Under the pieces are notes generated by a model, which did no database searches, had not been told where the DNA came from, and saw only the letters and a list, made by a program, of their open reading frames with translations. Positions 25,706 to 34,277 of a stretch of DNA of 64,000 nucleotides are shown one piece after another. Both the position numbers and the translations under genes were made by a program. Numbering within the stretch: position 1 is the first letter of the stretch; each line of letters opens with the position of its first letter. This DNA comes from Dyella sp. C11 (GTDB lineage: Bacteria > Pseudomonadota > Gammaproteobacteria > Xanthomonadales > Rhodanobacteraceae), in assembly GCF_003121485.1 (NCBI RefSeq), contig NZ_QAVX01000001.1, forward strand, positions 62,001 through 126,000, read 5' to 3'.

Positions 25706-25987
25706 TTACGCCTGCTTCGCCGCGGCCTGCGCCGCCGTGCAATCGGACTGCGTCTTCTGCATGGTGAAGCCCTGGCCCTTGCACGCGTTCTGGCCCTTGC
25801 AAGCGTTGGCGGCCTGCTTGCACGCGCCCTGGCCCTTGCACGATGACGAGTTCATGCACTTCACGCTGGCGGTGTCGCTCTTGCCTGCCGCGGTCTTGTC
25901 GGCCGCGGAGGCGGACATCGAGGTGACGGCGAACAGGCCGGCAACCATCATCGCCATCGCGGCACCGTTGAGTTTGCTGGTCTTCAT
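25706..25987 (-). CDS. bufA2: Bufferin-type Cys-rich precursor peptide (BufA2 family)
   Basis: The 93-residue protein has a signal peptide (MKTSKLNGAAMAMMVAGLFAVTSMSASA) and a short mature part with six cysteines at 44, 50, 56, 63, 69 and 83, set in SCKGQGACK and NACKGQNACKGQGF repeats typical of the BufA2 family. Bufferins are exported through the general secretion route after cytoplasmic cysteine modification and then chelate copper in the periplasm. GGAGAGTCCC lies just before the ATG at 25987. The MNIO gene starts 52 bp downstream, so this is the first gene of the operon. The exact substrate cysteines cannot be told from the sequence. Confidence 0.9.
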   Translation of the reverse strand: MKTSKLNGAAMAMMVAGLFAVTSMSASAADKTAAGKSDTASVKCMNSSSCKGQGACKQAANACKGQNACKGQGFTMQKTQSDCTAAQAAAKQA

Positions 25988-26120
25988 GGGACTCTCCTGA
26001 CAAAGGGGAAACGGCCGCCGTGGGCGGCGCGGAAAACGAACGTCGGGCCGGACGCAGCGTCCGGACGGGTGCCGACGCATGCATTCTCGACAGATGGCCC
26101 GTCGTCGACTGTCCCCCGGC

Positions 26121-26196
26121 GTCCCCGTTTTGTGTCCCATCGTCCGGTCGTTTGCCCGTCCGGAGAGGACCGGACGCCAAGGCACAAAAGCGGGAC
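26121..26196. promoter_or_regulatory. Divergent regulatory region with two inverted 29-bp elements
   Basis: Reading rightward from 26121 and leftward from 26196, each strand shows GTCCC, TTTTGTG at the same offset, and CGTCCGGTC, with 22 of 29 positions identical. The inner 9-bp arms (26141-26149 and 26168-26176) pair perfectly. Each copy points toward one of the two divergent operons. They could be paired promoters for an alternative (ECF-type) sigma factor, since GTCCC and CGTCC stand about 15 bp apart, or two sites for one regulator. Confidence 0.6.
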
Positions 26197-26267
26197 GCGC
26201 GGACATGGCGGGGCGGGCGCATGCGTTTGCATGATGCGTGCACCTCGTTTCCCTGGAACTGCCCGTC

Positions 26268-26774
26268 ATGCGTCACTTCATCGCCGACAACGCATCGAGC
26301 CTGCTCGCAGGCCTTCACCGGTTCGAATGGATCGGGCCGCTCGTCGTGCGCCTGGTGTTCGGCTACTTCTGGCTGGAGACCGGCATCGCCAAAGTGCACA
26401 ACCTCGATGGATTCACCCAGCGTTTCGTCGGCTGGGGCATCCCGTTTCCCGCCTTCAGCGCGGGCCTTTCCGCGTGGACGGAGCTGATCGGCGGCCTGCT
26501 CATCATGCTGGGCCTGTTCACGCGACTGGTATGCATCCCCATGCTGATCAACATGGCCGTGGCGGTATCGCTGGTGGTGTCCGCCAACCTGATGAGCCTG
26601 GACGACTACGTGGAGGCGGACGAAATTGTCTACAGCCTGATCTTCTTCTGGTTGTTCGTCAGCGGGCCGGGCAAGGCCAGCCTCGACACACTGCTGGCGC
26701 GTGCGCTGGGCATCCGCACTGCGTCGGACAACACACCCTCGCCGCGTGCCGTCATGCGCGCCATCGTCGATTGA
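26268..26774 (+). CDS. DoxX-family membrane protein
   Basis: The 168-residue protein has four membrane helices with the DoxX features VRLVFGYFWLETGIAKVHN, FSAGLSAWTELIGGLLIMLGLFTRL and a later charged loop. DoxX proteins are frequent companions of bufferin genes and are thought to serve membrane redox reactions. An in-frame GTG at 26238 is possible, but the ATG at 26268 gives the normal short N-terminus. It is the first gene of a DoxX-thioredoxin-CcdA operon that diverges from bufA2. Confidence 0.88.
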   Translation: MRHFIADNASSLLAGLHRFEWIGPLVVRLVFGYFWLETGIAKVHNLDGFTQRFVGWGIPFPAFSAGLSAWTELIGGLLIMLGLFTRLVCIPMLINMAVAVSLVVSANLMSLDDYVEADEIVYSLIFFWLFVSGPGKASLDTLLARALGIRTASDNTPSPRAVMRAIVD

Positions 26775-26799
26775 TGGTCGAGCAAAGGAGTCTGCTTCG

Positions 26800-27186
26800 A
26801 TGAAAACATCCCTTTTCAGCATGGCCGTCGCGACGCTTCTACTGGCCATCAGCGCCGGTGCGGCGGCCGACGAGGTGCCATTTAACCAGGGCCAGTACGC
26901 GCAGGCGGTGGCGGCGGGCAAGCCGGTCGTGGTGTATCTGCACGCGGACTGGTGTCCCACCTGCCGCGCACAGAAGCCCGTTCTCGACCGGCTGTCCAAA
27001 GAGCCGCGGCTGAAGGACATCACGATCTTCGTGGCGGACTTTGATACGGAAACCGCGCTGGAGAAATCGTTGAAGGTGACGCAGCAATCCACCTTCGTGG
27101 TTTTCAGGCAGGGGCACGAAGTAACGCGCTCGACCGGGCAGACCGCCGAGCCTGCCATCCGTGCGCTACTGGAGCAGGCGCTCTGA
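26800..27186 (+). CDS. Periplasmic thioredoxin-like protein
   Basis: The 128-residue protein has a signal peptide (MKTSLFSMAVATLLLAISAGAAA) and a thioredoxin fold with the redox motif WCPTC (C52 and C55), a central FVADFDTETALEKSL and the cis-proline region VTQQSTFVVFRQG, where the usual proline after the threonine is replaced. It resembles the C-terminal domain of DsbD and is made as a separate protein here. AAAGGAG at 26785-26791 is a strong ribosome binding site. It probably receives electrons from the CcdA-like protein encoded next and reduces a periplasmic target. Confidence 0.9.
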   Translation: MKTSLFSMAVATLLLAISAGAAADEVPFNQGQYAQAVAAGKPVVVYLHADWCPTCRAQKPVLDRLSKEPRLKDITIFVADFDTETALEKSLKVTQQSTFVVFRQGHEVTRSTGQTAEPAIRALLEQAL

Positions 27187-27914
27187 TGGATTTTGGCGTT
27201 GGTACTTACGCGCTCGGCTTTCTTGCGGGCATGGCGACGCTGCTGTCGCCCTGCGTGCTGCCCATATTGCCCATCCTGATCGCTTCGGCACTGTCGCGGC
27301 ATCGTTGGGGCGGTGCCGCGCTGGCGCTGGGGCTTGCGTTGTCATTCGCGGTCACAGGCACGTTGCTCGCTGCTGTGGGCGCATCCATCGGCCTCGATGC
27401 ATCGACTCTGCGTGTGATCGCGGCGACGCTGATGGTGCTATTCGGCCTGGTGATGTTGTTGCCACCCTTGCAGCATGGGTTTGCACGCGTCACGGCCCAG
27501 CTCGGTAACCGTGGTCAGCAGGTACTCGGCAACGTGCGCGACGAAGGTGGTATCAGCCAGTTCCTGATCGGCTTGCTGCTTGGGCTGGTGTGGAGTCCCT
27601 GTGTGGGGCCCACGCTGGGCGCGGCCACCACGCTGGCCGCGCAGGGGAAGAATCTCGCGCAGATCGCCTTGCTGATGCTGTTGTTCGGGCTGGGCGCCGG
27701 TTTGCCGTTGGTGGTGCTGAGCACCCTCTCCGGCGCCACGATGACACGCGTGCGGGGCGCGTTGGTTTCCGTCGGCCATACGGCGAAAGCCGTGCTGGGC
27801 GCGTGCTTTGTGGTGATCGGGGTGCTGGTGCTCACGGGGCTTGATCGCCGATTCGAGGCCTTCGTGCTTTCCGTCAGCCCGGACTGGCTGACCCGCCTCA
27901 CCACGTCGTTGTAA
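27186..27914 (+). CDS. CcdA/DsbD-type transmembrane thiol-disulfide transporter
   Basis: The 242-residue protein has six to eight membrane helices. The two redox cysteines are C23 in LLSPCVLPILP and C140 in LVWSPCVGPTLGA, the paired motifs of the CcdA/DsbD membrane domain that moves reducing equivalents from cytoplasmic thioredoxin to the periplasm. Its ATG overlaps the stop of the thioredoxin gene by one base (TGATG), so the two proteins are made together and jointly act like a split DsbD. It ends 9 bp before the converging MarC gene. Confidence 0.92.
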   Translation: MDFGVGTYALGFLAGMATLLSPCVLPILPILIASALSRHRWGGAALALGLALSFAVTGTLLAAVGASIGLDASTLRVIAATLMVLFGLVMLLPPLQHGFARVTAQLGNRGQQVLGNVRDEGGISQFLIGLLLGLVWSPCVGPTLGAATTLAAQGKNLAQIALLMLLFGLGAGLPLVVLSTLSGATMTRVRGALVSVGHTAKAVLGACFVVIGVLVLTGLDRRFEAFVLSVSPDWLTRLTTSL

Positions 27915-27923
27915 GCGGCACCA

Positions 27924-28598
27924 TCAGGCTTGCCACTTGATCGATTCCAGCAACTCCTTCAATCCCAGCCAAAGCAGCTGCATGCCAATGCAGAACGTGA
28001 TGAGGGCGAACAGCCGCATCACGATCTTGGTGCCGGCCGAACCCAGCCAACGCTCCAGCGTTCCTGCAAAGCGCATGCAGATGTAGATGCTGGCGCTCAA
28101 CACCACCAACGCCGCGGCGACGCCCGCAAAGTGCGCGGCCGACAGGCCTTCCTTCGGCGAACTGGTGCCCAGCGCAATGGCGACGGAGATGGAGCCGGGG
28201 CCCACCATCAAGGGCAGCGTGAGCGGATAGAAGGTTTTGGAGGCGAGCGACGCGCCCGGTTTGGGCGCTTTCACTTCCTGTGCCTTTTCCAGTGCGGCAT
28301 CGTCGTCATCGGGCTTCTGCAGCAGGTTCCAGCCGGCCACCGCAATGATCAAGCCCCCTGCCACGCGCAGCACCGGAATGGAAATGCCGAAGAAGGTGAG
28401 CACGTAGGCACCCATCAACAGCGAACCCAGCAGGATGGCGAAGCTGTTGGTGGTGATGCGCCAGGACAGGTCGGTGCGCTCGGCTTCCGTGGTATGCGGC
28501 ACCATGCTGAGCACGATGAAGGCCGACCCGATGGGGTTGATCACCGGAAACAGGCCCGTGATCAGCAGCAGGGCAGTCTGGATGAAATCCTTCAACAT
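27924..28598 (-). CDS. MarC-family integral membrane protein
   Basis: The 224-residue protein has six predicted membrane helices and the family features FPVINPIGSAFIVLS, VAGGLIIAVAGWNLL, TLPLMVGPGSISVAIALG and ALITFCIGMQLLWLGLKELL. MarC/YchE proteins are conserved inner-membrane proteins with no established transport substrate. The open frame extends upstream, but the ATG at 28598 places the first helix correctly. The upstream neighbour (exonuclease gene) is 91 bp away on the same strand. Confidence 0.92.
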   Translation of the reverse strand: MLKDFIQTALLLITGLFPVINPIGSAFIVLSMVPHTTEAERTDLSWRITTNSFAILLGSLLMGAYVLTFFGISIPVLRVAGGLIIAVAGWNLLQKPDDDDAALEKAQEVKAPKPGASLASKTFYPLTLPLMVGPGSISVAIALGTSSPKEGLSAAHFAGVAAALVVLSASIYICMRFAGTLERWLGSAGTKIVMRLFALITFCIGMQLLWLGLKELLESIKWQA

Positions 28599-28689
28599 GG
28601 CGTGCGGCTCCCGGGTGCATCCGCGGTGACAAGGCGGACGTGCAACGCATGCATCGCAACATATGATGGCCATGTTGGACAAGATGGCA

Positions 28690-29559
28690 TCAAGGCCGCG
28701 TGCTTTGACTCGGCACCATCGCGTCCTCGTCCGTCGCGAATCGGTGAAGAATGCCCCCCAGGCTGCGCAAGTCCTGGCTGTTGTGATGTGCCACGCGGTG
28801 CAGTGGCGCCGCCGAGCCACCACGCAGAAAACCAAGCCAGGCAGCAGGCGCTTCGGAGCCGGGCAGGTCGTCCTCGCGAACGACTTGCAGCAGCTGGCGC
28901 TCGGCCGTGGCAAGGCGACAGTTTTCCCATGCGCCACGCCAGCGCCGCCGGACGGGATGCAACAGGTCGATATGCGCCAGGCCTTCCAGTGGCGAGGCGA
29001 TGCGTTGCATGCGATAGCGCGTCTTGAGCAGTGGCGCGTCATAGGACTTGCCGTTGTAGCTCACCAGCACCGAGTCCGGTCGCAGCCACGAGGCGAAGCA
29101 TTCGAGCATGGCCGCTTCACCAGCCAAGGTGGTGATGAGAAGCTGCCGCTCGCGAAATTGCCCTTCGTGCCAGTCACCCACGCCGATCATGAAAGCGCGC
29201 GTGCCCGTACCGCCAGCCAGTCCCGTTGTCTCGGTATCGAACAGCAGCAGGCGTTCGGGCTCGATGTTTTGATCGATACGCGCGAAAGCCGCATGGAAAG
29301 CAGGTGGCATGGCCGGCCACGCGGTGCGCGCTTCGCACAACTGCAATCCAGGCGCGATGGTCTGGCCGGGTAGCGGCCCCACGTCCATCACCGTCTTGCG
29401 TGGTGGCGTGCGTTGCACGCGTTGTCGAATGCCGAGCAACTGGCTGATGTTGTCGGGAAGCGCCGGGCGCTGGCGCGGTGTCGGCACGGGCGCGGGCGCC
29501 GGTGGCGAAACGCCCGCCTGGCGACGCAGGCCGCGCAGTTTGTCGGCCAGCGCGCTCAT
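28690..29559 (-). CDS. mrfB: RNase H-like exonuclease of the YprB/MrfB family
   Basis: The 289-residue protein has a low-complexity Pro-rich N-terminus and a DnaQ-like exonuclease domain: FDTETTGLAGGTGT carries the first Asp-Glu pair, LVSYNGKSYDAPLLKTRY the ExoII-like motif, and HHNSQDLRSLGGIL the third catalytic Asp. MrfB in Bacillus subtilis works with the MrfA helicase in mitomycin-C damage repair. The ATG at 29559 overlaps the helicase stop (ATGA), and no other start is needed, so the two are expressed as a pair. Confidence 0.85.
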   Translation of the reverse strand: MSALADKLRGLRRQAGVSPPAPAPVPTPRQRPALPDNISQLLGIRQRVQRTPPRKTVMDVGPLPGQTIAPGLQLCEARTAWPAMPPAFHAAFARIDQNIEPERLLLFDTETTGLAGGTGTRAFMIGVGDWHEGQFRERQLLITTLAGEAAMLECFASWLRPDSVLVSYNGKSYDAPLLKTRYRMQRIASPLEGLAHIDLLHPVRRRWRGAWENCRLATAERQLLQVVREDDLPGSEAPAAWLGFLRGGSAAPLHRVAHHNSQDLRSLGGILHRFATDEDAMVPSQSTRP

Positions 29560-31976
29560 AGCGCAGCGACCAGGTCGAGCACGCGCGTGGCCAGCGTCTT
29601 GAGCGAGCGTTCGCCCTGTTCGTCGGCGGCGAGTACCGGGCCGACACAGGCCGGGCAGCCGGCGCGGCAATCGCAACGATGCACCAGTTCACGTGCAAGC
29701 CGCACCAGGTCTTCGCGCCGTTCGAACAACGGCGCACTCAGCCCCACGCCGCCGGGGAAGGCGTCGTAGAGATACAGCGTGGGGATGAAGGGGCCCGACA
29801 GAGCCACTTCGTTTTCTCCGAAACCCGCGCGCAATTGTGCGCGTCCGTTGGTGTCGGGAGTGGCGAACCACGCGCCGTCGCCGCTGCCCACGGCCTTCTG
29901 CAAATCGCGCGCCTCGGCCATCACGGCCACCGTCGCCACGATGTGCAGTGCGTGCGCCGCGGCGAGAAAACCGTCAAGCGCTTCCTGTCGATGATCGAAC
30001 GCCTGCTCCAGCGCACGCTGCGGAAGCTGCCACCACACGGCCGTGGTGTGCAGCTCCAGGTCGGGAAGATTCACCGGCCCGTAGCCGATGTTTTCATGGG
30101 TGTAGTAACGGATCTTCTTGTAGCCGGCCACGCGACGCGCCACGTGCACTTCGCCGTGATGCGCGCTGCCCGCGCCGGCGGGCGAGCCGTCGAACGCTTC
30201 CAGCACCTTGAGCTTGGTGTAGTCGATGGCGTCGGTGTAATAGTCGACGTTCGTGCGTGTCACGAATGCCTTGCGACCGTTCCAGTCCAGGCGTTCCACC
30301 TGATAGGGCACGGACTGGATCATATGGATGGCACCTTCGTACAGCGTGAGCGATGCCGCGCTGAAGTCCACTTCCGCCACGATGGTCTGCCGTCCGTCGG
30401 TGCGGTCCACCACCACGAAGTTGCCATCGGCCACCGAGCGCAGCGACACCGCGTTGGCGGGATAGCTGTCGGCGATCCATTCGAAGCGCTCGCCTTCCTG
30501 ATGCAGGACGCCTTCTTCGGCGAGCACGTCGAGCCACGGCGTGGCGTCTTGCGGGCCAAATAGTTCGCCGTCCTTGAAGGGCAGCTCGAAGGCCGCGCAA
30601 CGCACATGGTCGAGCAGGATCAGCGGCTGGTCCGGCGCAATGCGCGCATGTTCCGGCGGCGTGCCCTGGAAGAACTCCGGGTGGCGTACCAGGTATTGGT
30701 CCAGCGGATCGCTGCTGGCCACCAGCACACCGAGCGACGCCTGCTGGCGCCGCCCCGCGCGACCAAACCGCTGCCACGTGGCGGCCACGCTGCCGGGATA
30801 ACCGTTGAGCACCACCACGTCCAGCGCGCCAATGTCCACGCCCAGTTCCAGCGCGGATGTGCTGACGATGCCGTCCACGGAACCGGCGCGCATCTCGCGT
30901 TCCGCCGCGCGCCGCTCCGTGGGCAGATAGCCACCGCGGTATGCGCGAATGCGTGGCGCCTTGCGCGGATCACTGTCGAACACGTCCTTGAGGTACTTGG
31001 TAAGCACTTCCACCATCAGGCGCGACTGCGCAAATACCAGGGTCTTCAATCCCGCGCGAATCGCCGTGCGTGCAATGCGGTTGGATTGCGAACGCGCCGA
31101 CGCTCGCAGGCCCAGGTCCGCGTTCACCACCGGCGGGTTCCACAACAGCACGTGTTTCTCGCCCACCGGCGCACCGCTGTCGGTGATGGCTGTCACCGGC
31201 TGTTCGATCAACGCGCTGGCGTGCTCCGCCGGATTGCCGATGGTGGCCGAGCACAGGATGAATTGCGGCGACACGCCATAGAACGCGCACACGCGCTGCA
31301 ACCGGCGCAACACATTGGCCACGTGCGAGCCGAACACGCCGCGGTAGGTGTGCACTTCATCAATGACCACGTAGCGCAGGTTCTCGAAGAACTGGGCCCA
31401 CTTGGTGTGATGCGGCAGGATGGCCTGATGCAGCATGTCCGGGTTGCTCACCACGATGTCGCCATGCAGGCGGATGGCCTGTCGCGCATCGCCCGGCGTG
31501 TCGCCATCGAAGGTGAAGGCCTTCACGCCCAGGTCGCCGGCCTGGTTGAGTTCCAGCAGTTCGGCCACCTGATCCTGGGCGAGCGCCTTGGTCGGAAACA
31601 GATACAGCGCCTTCGCTCGCTGGCGGATCGCCGCGCTGATGACCGGCAGCGTGTAGCAAAGCGACTTGCCCGATGCCGTGGGCGTGGCGATCACCACGTG
31701 TTTGCCTGCCGCCGTCGCGTCCCACGCCTGCGCCTGGTGCGCATACAGCTGCGTAATGCTGCGCGAACGCAGGGCATCGGCCAGCGCCGGTGGCATGTCG
31801 CCCGGCAGCGGCGCAAAGCGGCCTTCGCGGCCGGGCAGCACGAACGAGCCGGTGATGCGATCGCCATAGCGCTTTGCCAGGCGCCGCGCGAGCTGGTCGC
31901 CGCCGGAAACCGGTGCCGCCAGCGCGCCGTCTCCACGCATCGCTCGTTGGGCCATGGGGTTGGGCAAGGCATTCAT
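29556..31976 (-). CDS. mrfA: DEAD/DEAH-box helicase of the YprA/MrfA family
   Basis: The 806-residue protein has a superfamily 2 helicase core: Walker A TPTASGKSLCY, motif II IDEVHTYRG, SNPDMLHQAILP, and LELGVDIGALDVVVLNGYPGS followed by QRFGRAGR. It ends in a DUF1998-like domain with the cysteine cluster CDCRAGCPACVG, a probable zinc or iron-sulfur site. MrfA is an ATP-dependent 3'-5' helicase in a UvrA-independent excision-repair pathway. GACGGAGCG precedes the chosen ATG at 31976; an in-frame ATG at 32006 is less likely. It is the first gene of a two-gene operon with the exonuclease. Confidence 0.9.
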   Translation of the reverse strand: MNALPNPMAQRAMRGDGALAAPVSGGDQLARRLAKRYGDRITGSFVLPGREGRFAPLPGDMPPALADALRSRSITQLYAHQAQAWDATAAGKHVVIATPTASGKSLCYTLPVISAAIRQRAKALYLFPTKALAQDQVAELLELNQAGDLGVKAFTFDGDTPGDARQAIRLHGDIVVSNPDMLHQAILPHHTKWAQFFENLRYVVIDEVHTYRGVFGSHVANVLRRLQRVCAFYGVSPQFILCSATIGNPAEHASALIEQPVTAITDSGAPVGEKHVLLWNPPVVNADLGLRASARSQSNRIARTAIRAGLKTLVFAQSRLMVEVLTKYLKDVFDSDPRKAPRIRAYRGGYLPTERRAAEREMRAGSVDGIVSTSALELGVDIGALDVVVLNGYPGSVAATWQRFGRAGRRQQASLGVLVASSDPLDQYLVRHPEFFQGTPPEHARIAPDQPLILLDHVRCAAFELPFKDGELFGPQDATPWLDVLAEEGVLHQEGERFEWIADSYPANAVSLRSVADGNFVVVDRTDGRQTIVAEVDFSAASLTLYEGAIHMIQSVPYQVERLDWNGRKAFVTRTNVDYYTDAIDYTKLKVLEAFDGSPAGAGSAHHGEVHVARRVAGYKKIRYYTHENIGYGPVNLPDLELHTTAVWWQLPQRALEQAFDHRQEALDGFLAAAHALHIVATVAVMAEARDLQKAVGSGDGAWFATPDTNGRAQLRAGFGENEVALSGPFIPTLYLYDAFPGGVGLSAPLFERREDLVRLARELVHRCDCRAGCPACVGPVLAADEQGERSLKTLATRVLDLVAAL

Positions 31977-32147
31977 GGGCGCGCTCCGTCGGGGACGGCA
32001 TTGCACCCTTTGGGCGTCTCATTCCCTGAGACGGGCTGCCCCGGGGAGTGGCTGGAACCCGGGACAGACAGGCGTTTAAGTCTTTCCTAAGCCGCCTGCC
32101 GGATAATCCCGGCGGATATCGCCGGATGGGCGAGGGAGCGTCAGGTC

Positions 32148-32813
32148 GTGCACATTCTTCTGGTCGAAGACGACGCGCAGCTGGGATCGGCGATCCAGCG
32201 CGCCCTGGAACGGTTGAGCTACACCGTGTCGTGGCTGCGCGACGGGCGCTCGGCGCTCAATGCCATGCGTGACCGCACTGCTGACCTGGTGCTGCTGGAC
32301 CTGGGGCTGCCGGGCCGTGACGGCATCGAGGTGCTGATCGAGGCGCGGCGGGCGCACGTGGGAACCCCGGTGCTGGTGATGACGGCGCGCGACGGGCTTT
32401 CCTCGCGTGTCGATGGCCTTGATGCCGGCGCGGACGACTACCTCACCAAGCCCTTCCACGTGGAAGAACTGGCGGCGCGCATCCGCTCGCTGACGCGCCG
32501 CATGCGTGGCCTGTCGGTGAATCGCATCGAGGTGGGCGTGCTGAGCCTGGACGTGGGCACGTCGGAAGTGAGCTTCCGTGGCGAGGCGGTGGACCTGACG
32601 CGTCGGGAATTCGCGCTGCTGCAGGCGCTGATGGAAAACGCGGGCCGACTGGTGCGACGCGAGAGCCTGGAAAACTCGCTGTATGGGCTCGATCACATCG
32701 TGGGCAACAACGCGCTGGAAGTGCTGGTGCATTCGCTGCGCCGCAAGCTCAGCTTCGAAACCATCCGCAACGTGCGCGGCTTCGGCTACATGATTCCGCA
32801 GGACCCCAAGTGA
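32148..32813 (+). CDS. OmpR-family response regulator
   Basis: The 221-residue protein has a receiver domain (acidic pair in VEDD, phospho-acceptor D51 region in LVLLDLGLPGRDG, TKPF with the conserved lysine near 103) and a winged-helix DNA-binding domain (about 125-218, ending IRNVRGFGYMI). It resembles the PmrA/QseB/TctD branch. The start is GTG at 32148, with GAGGGAGCG ahead. The partner histidine kinase overlaps it by 4 bases (GTGA). The system is followed on the same strand by an RND efflux operon, which is its most likely target. Confidence 0.94.
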   Translation: MHILLVEDDAQLGSAIQRALERLSYTVSWLRDGRSALNAMRDRTADLVLLDLGLPGRDGIEVLIEARRAHVGTPVLVMTARDGLSSRVDGLDAGADDYLTKPFHVEELAARIRSLTRRMRGLSVNRIEVGVLSLDVGTSEVSFRGEAVDLTRREFALLQALMENAGRLVRRESLENSLYGLDHIVGNNALEVLVHSLRRKLSFETIRNVRGFGYMIPQDPK

Positions 32814-34216
32814 GTCGCCGCAGTCTGCGGTCCCGGCTGCGCTGGCTGATCCTGGGCGTGATCGCGCTGGTGCTGTTGCCGCTGGGCATCTACAGCCTCA
32901 GGCGCACCAACAATGAAGTGAACGAGCTGTCCGACGGTCGCCTTGCGCAGTCGGCGCGCACGCTGCAGACGCTGATCGGCGAGATCGGCCTGCCTGCGTT
33001 GCAGCGCCACAACGCGGAGACCGGCGTGGTGGTCCCCATCACCGCCAAGTCCACGCAGGAAATGGTGCTGCATGGGCACACCTATGAATCGGAGGTCGGT
33101 TTCCAGGTGTTCGACCGGGAGGGTCATCCGCTGCTCGTCACCGGCAACATGACCGAACTGCAGCCGCCCGATGCCACGCGCCCCGGTTTCCAGAACGTGC
33201 GCTTGGGCCGTTATCGCTGGCGCTTGTTCACCCTGCCGCCTACCGCGGATGGGTGGGTGGTGCGTGCGGCCGAGCGCTACGACAGCCGGCGCGATATTTC
33301 CGTGGCGTTGTGGATCGAACATGGCTTGCCACCACTTATCGCGTTGCCGGTGCTGGCGCTGCTGCTGGGCTGGGCGGTGCGCCGCGGCCTGCGACCGCTG
33401 GATGCGCTGGCGGAAAAGCTGGACACGCGCCAACCCGGCAGTCGCGACACGCTGGACGTAGCCGATGCACCACGTGAACTGGAGCCGGTGCTGGATGCAC
33501 TCAACAGCCAGTTCGCCCTGCTGGAAGAAGCGCTGGAACGCGAGCGCCGCTTCAGCGCCGACGTGGCCCATGAACTGCGCACGCCCATCGCGTCCACCAT
33601 GATCAACCTGGAGAATGCGCAGGCCAGCCATGACGCGCGAGAGGCGGGCATGGCGCTGTCGGACGCACGCGCCAGCCTGGCGGCGCTGGCCCGGCGCGTG
33701 GAGCAGTTGCTCTCGCTGGCGCGACTGGAATCGAGTTCGCGCGCCGACCAGCGCAGCGATGTGGACCTGCTCGCCGTGGCACGTTCCGTGATCGAGGAGC
33801 TGTCGCCGCTTATCGGCGACTCGAACGTGGAGTTGGACGTGGCGCTCGCCGAGGGCGAGTTGACGGTGCGAGGGCACGAAGTGGCGCTGGCGGCGTTGTT
33901 GCGCAATCTTCTGGAAAACGCCCTGCGCCACGTGCCCGACGACGGCTGCATTCGCTTCATGGTCCAGCGCGATGAGGCGCAGGCCGTGATCGATGTGATC
34001 GACAACGGCGAAGGCATTCCGCCGGAACGTCGCGCGGCGGTCTTCACGCGCTTTCATCGCGAGGCGGGCAGTCGGGGCGATGGCTACGGCCTGGGCCTGT
34101 CCATCGTGCAGCGCGCTGCGCAAATGCACGATGCAACCATCGAGCTGCTCGATTCGCCCTACGGTCGGGGATTGCGCGTTTCCGTGCGCATTCCGTTGAG
34201 CCCGCAAGACCACTGA
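32810..34216 (+). CDS. Membrane sensor histidine kinase
   Basis: The 468-residue protein has two membrane helices (about 10-32 and 165-187) around a periplasmic sensor of about 130 residues, a HAMP-like linker, a HisKA domain with ADVAHELRTPIASTM, and a HATPase with LLRNLLENALRHVPDDG, DVIDNGEGIPPERR and GDGYGLGLSIVQRAA. It is of the QseC/PmrB type. It is coupled to the response regulator by a GTGA overlap. The signal it senses is unknown; the pump genes downstream suggest a toxic compound or envelope stress. Confidence 0.94.
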   Translation: MSRRSLRSRLRWLILGVIALVLLPLGIYSLRRTNNEVNELSDGRLAQSARTLQTLIGEIGLPALQRHNAETGVVVPITAKSTQEMVLHGHTYESEVGFQVFDREGHPLLVTGNMTELQPPDATRPGFQNVRLGRYRWRLFTLPPTADGWVVRAAERYDSRRDISVALWIEHGLPPLIALPVLALLLGWAVRRGLRPLDALAEKLDTRQPGSRDTLDVADAPRELEPVLDALNSQFALLEEALERERRFSADVAHELRTPIASTMINLENAQASHDAREAGMALSDARASLAALARRVEQLLSLARLESSSRADQRSDVDLLAVARSVIEELSPLIGDSNVELDVALAEGELTVRGHEVALAALLRNLLENALRHVPDDGCIRFMVQRDEAQAVIDVIDNGEGIPPERRAAVFTRFHREAGSRGDGYGLGLSIVQRAAQMHDATIELLDSPYGRGLRVSVRIPLSPQDH

Positions 34217-34277
34217 GCGGCCGTTCCGCGCATCACTTTTCTTTACAAAGTGAACGCTAAGCCAGGTTCGGTAGGGT

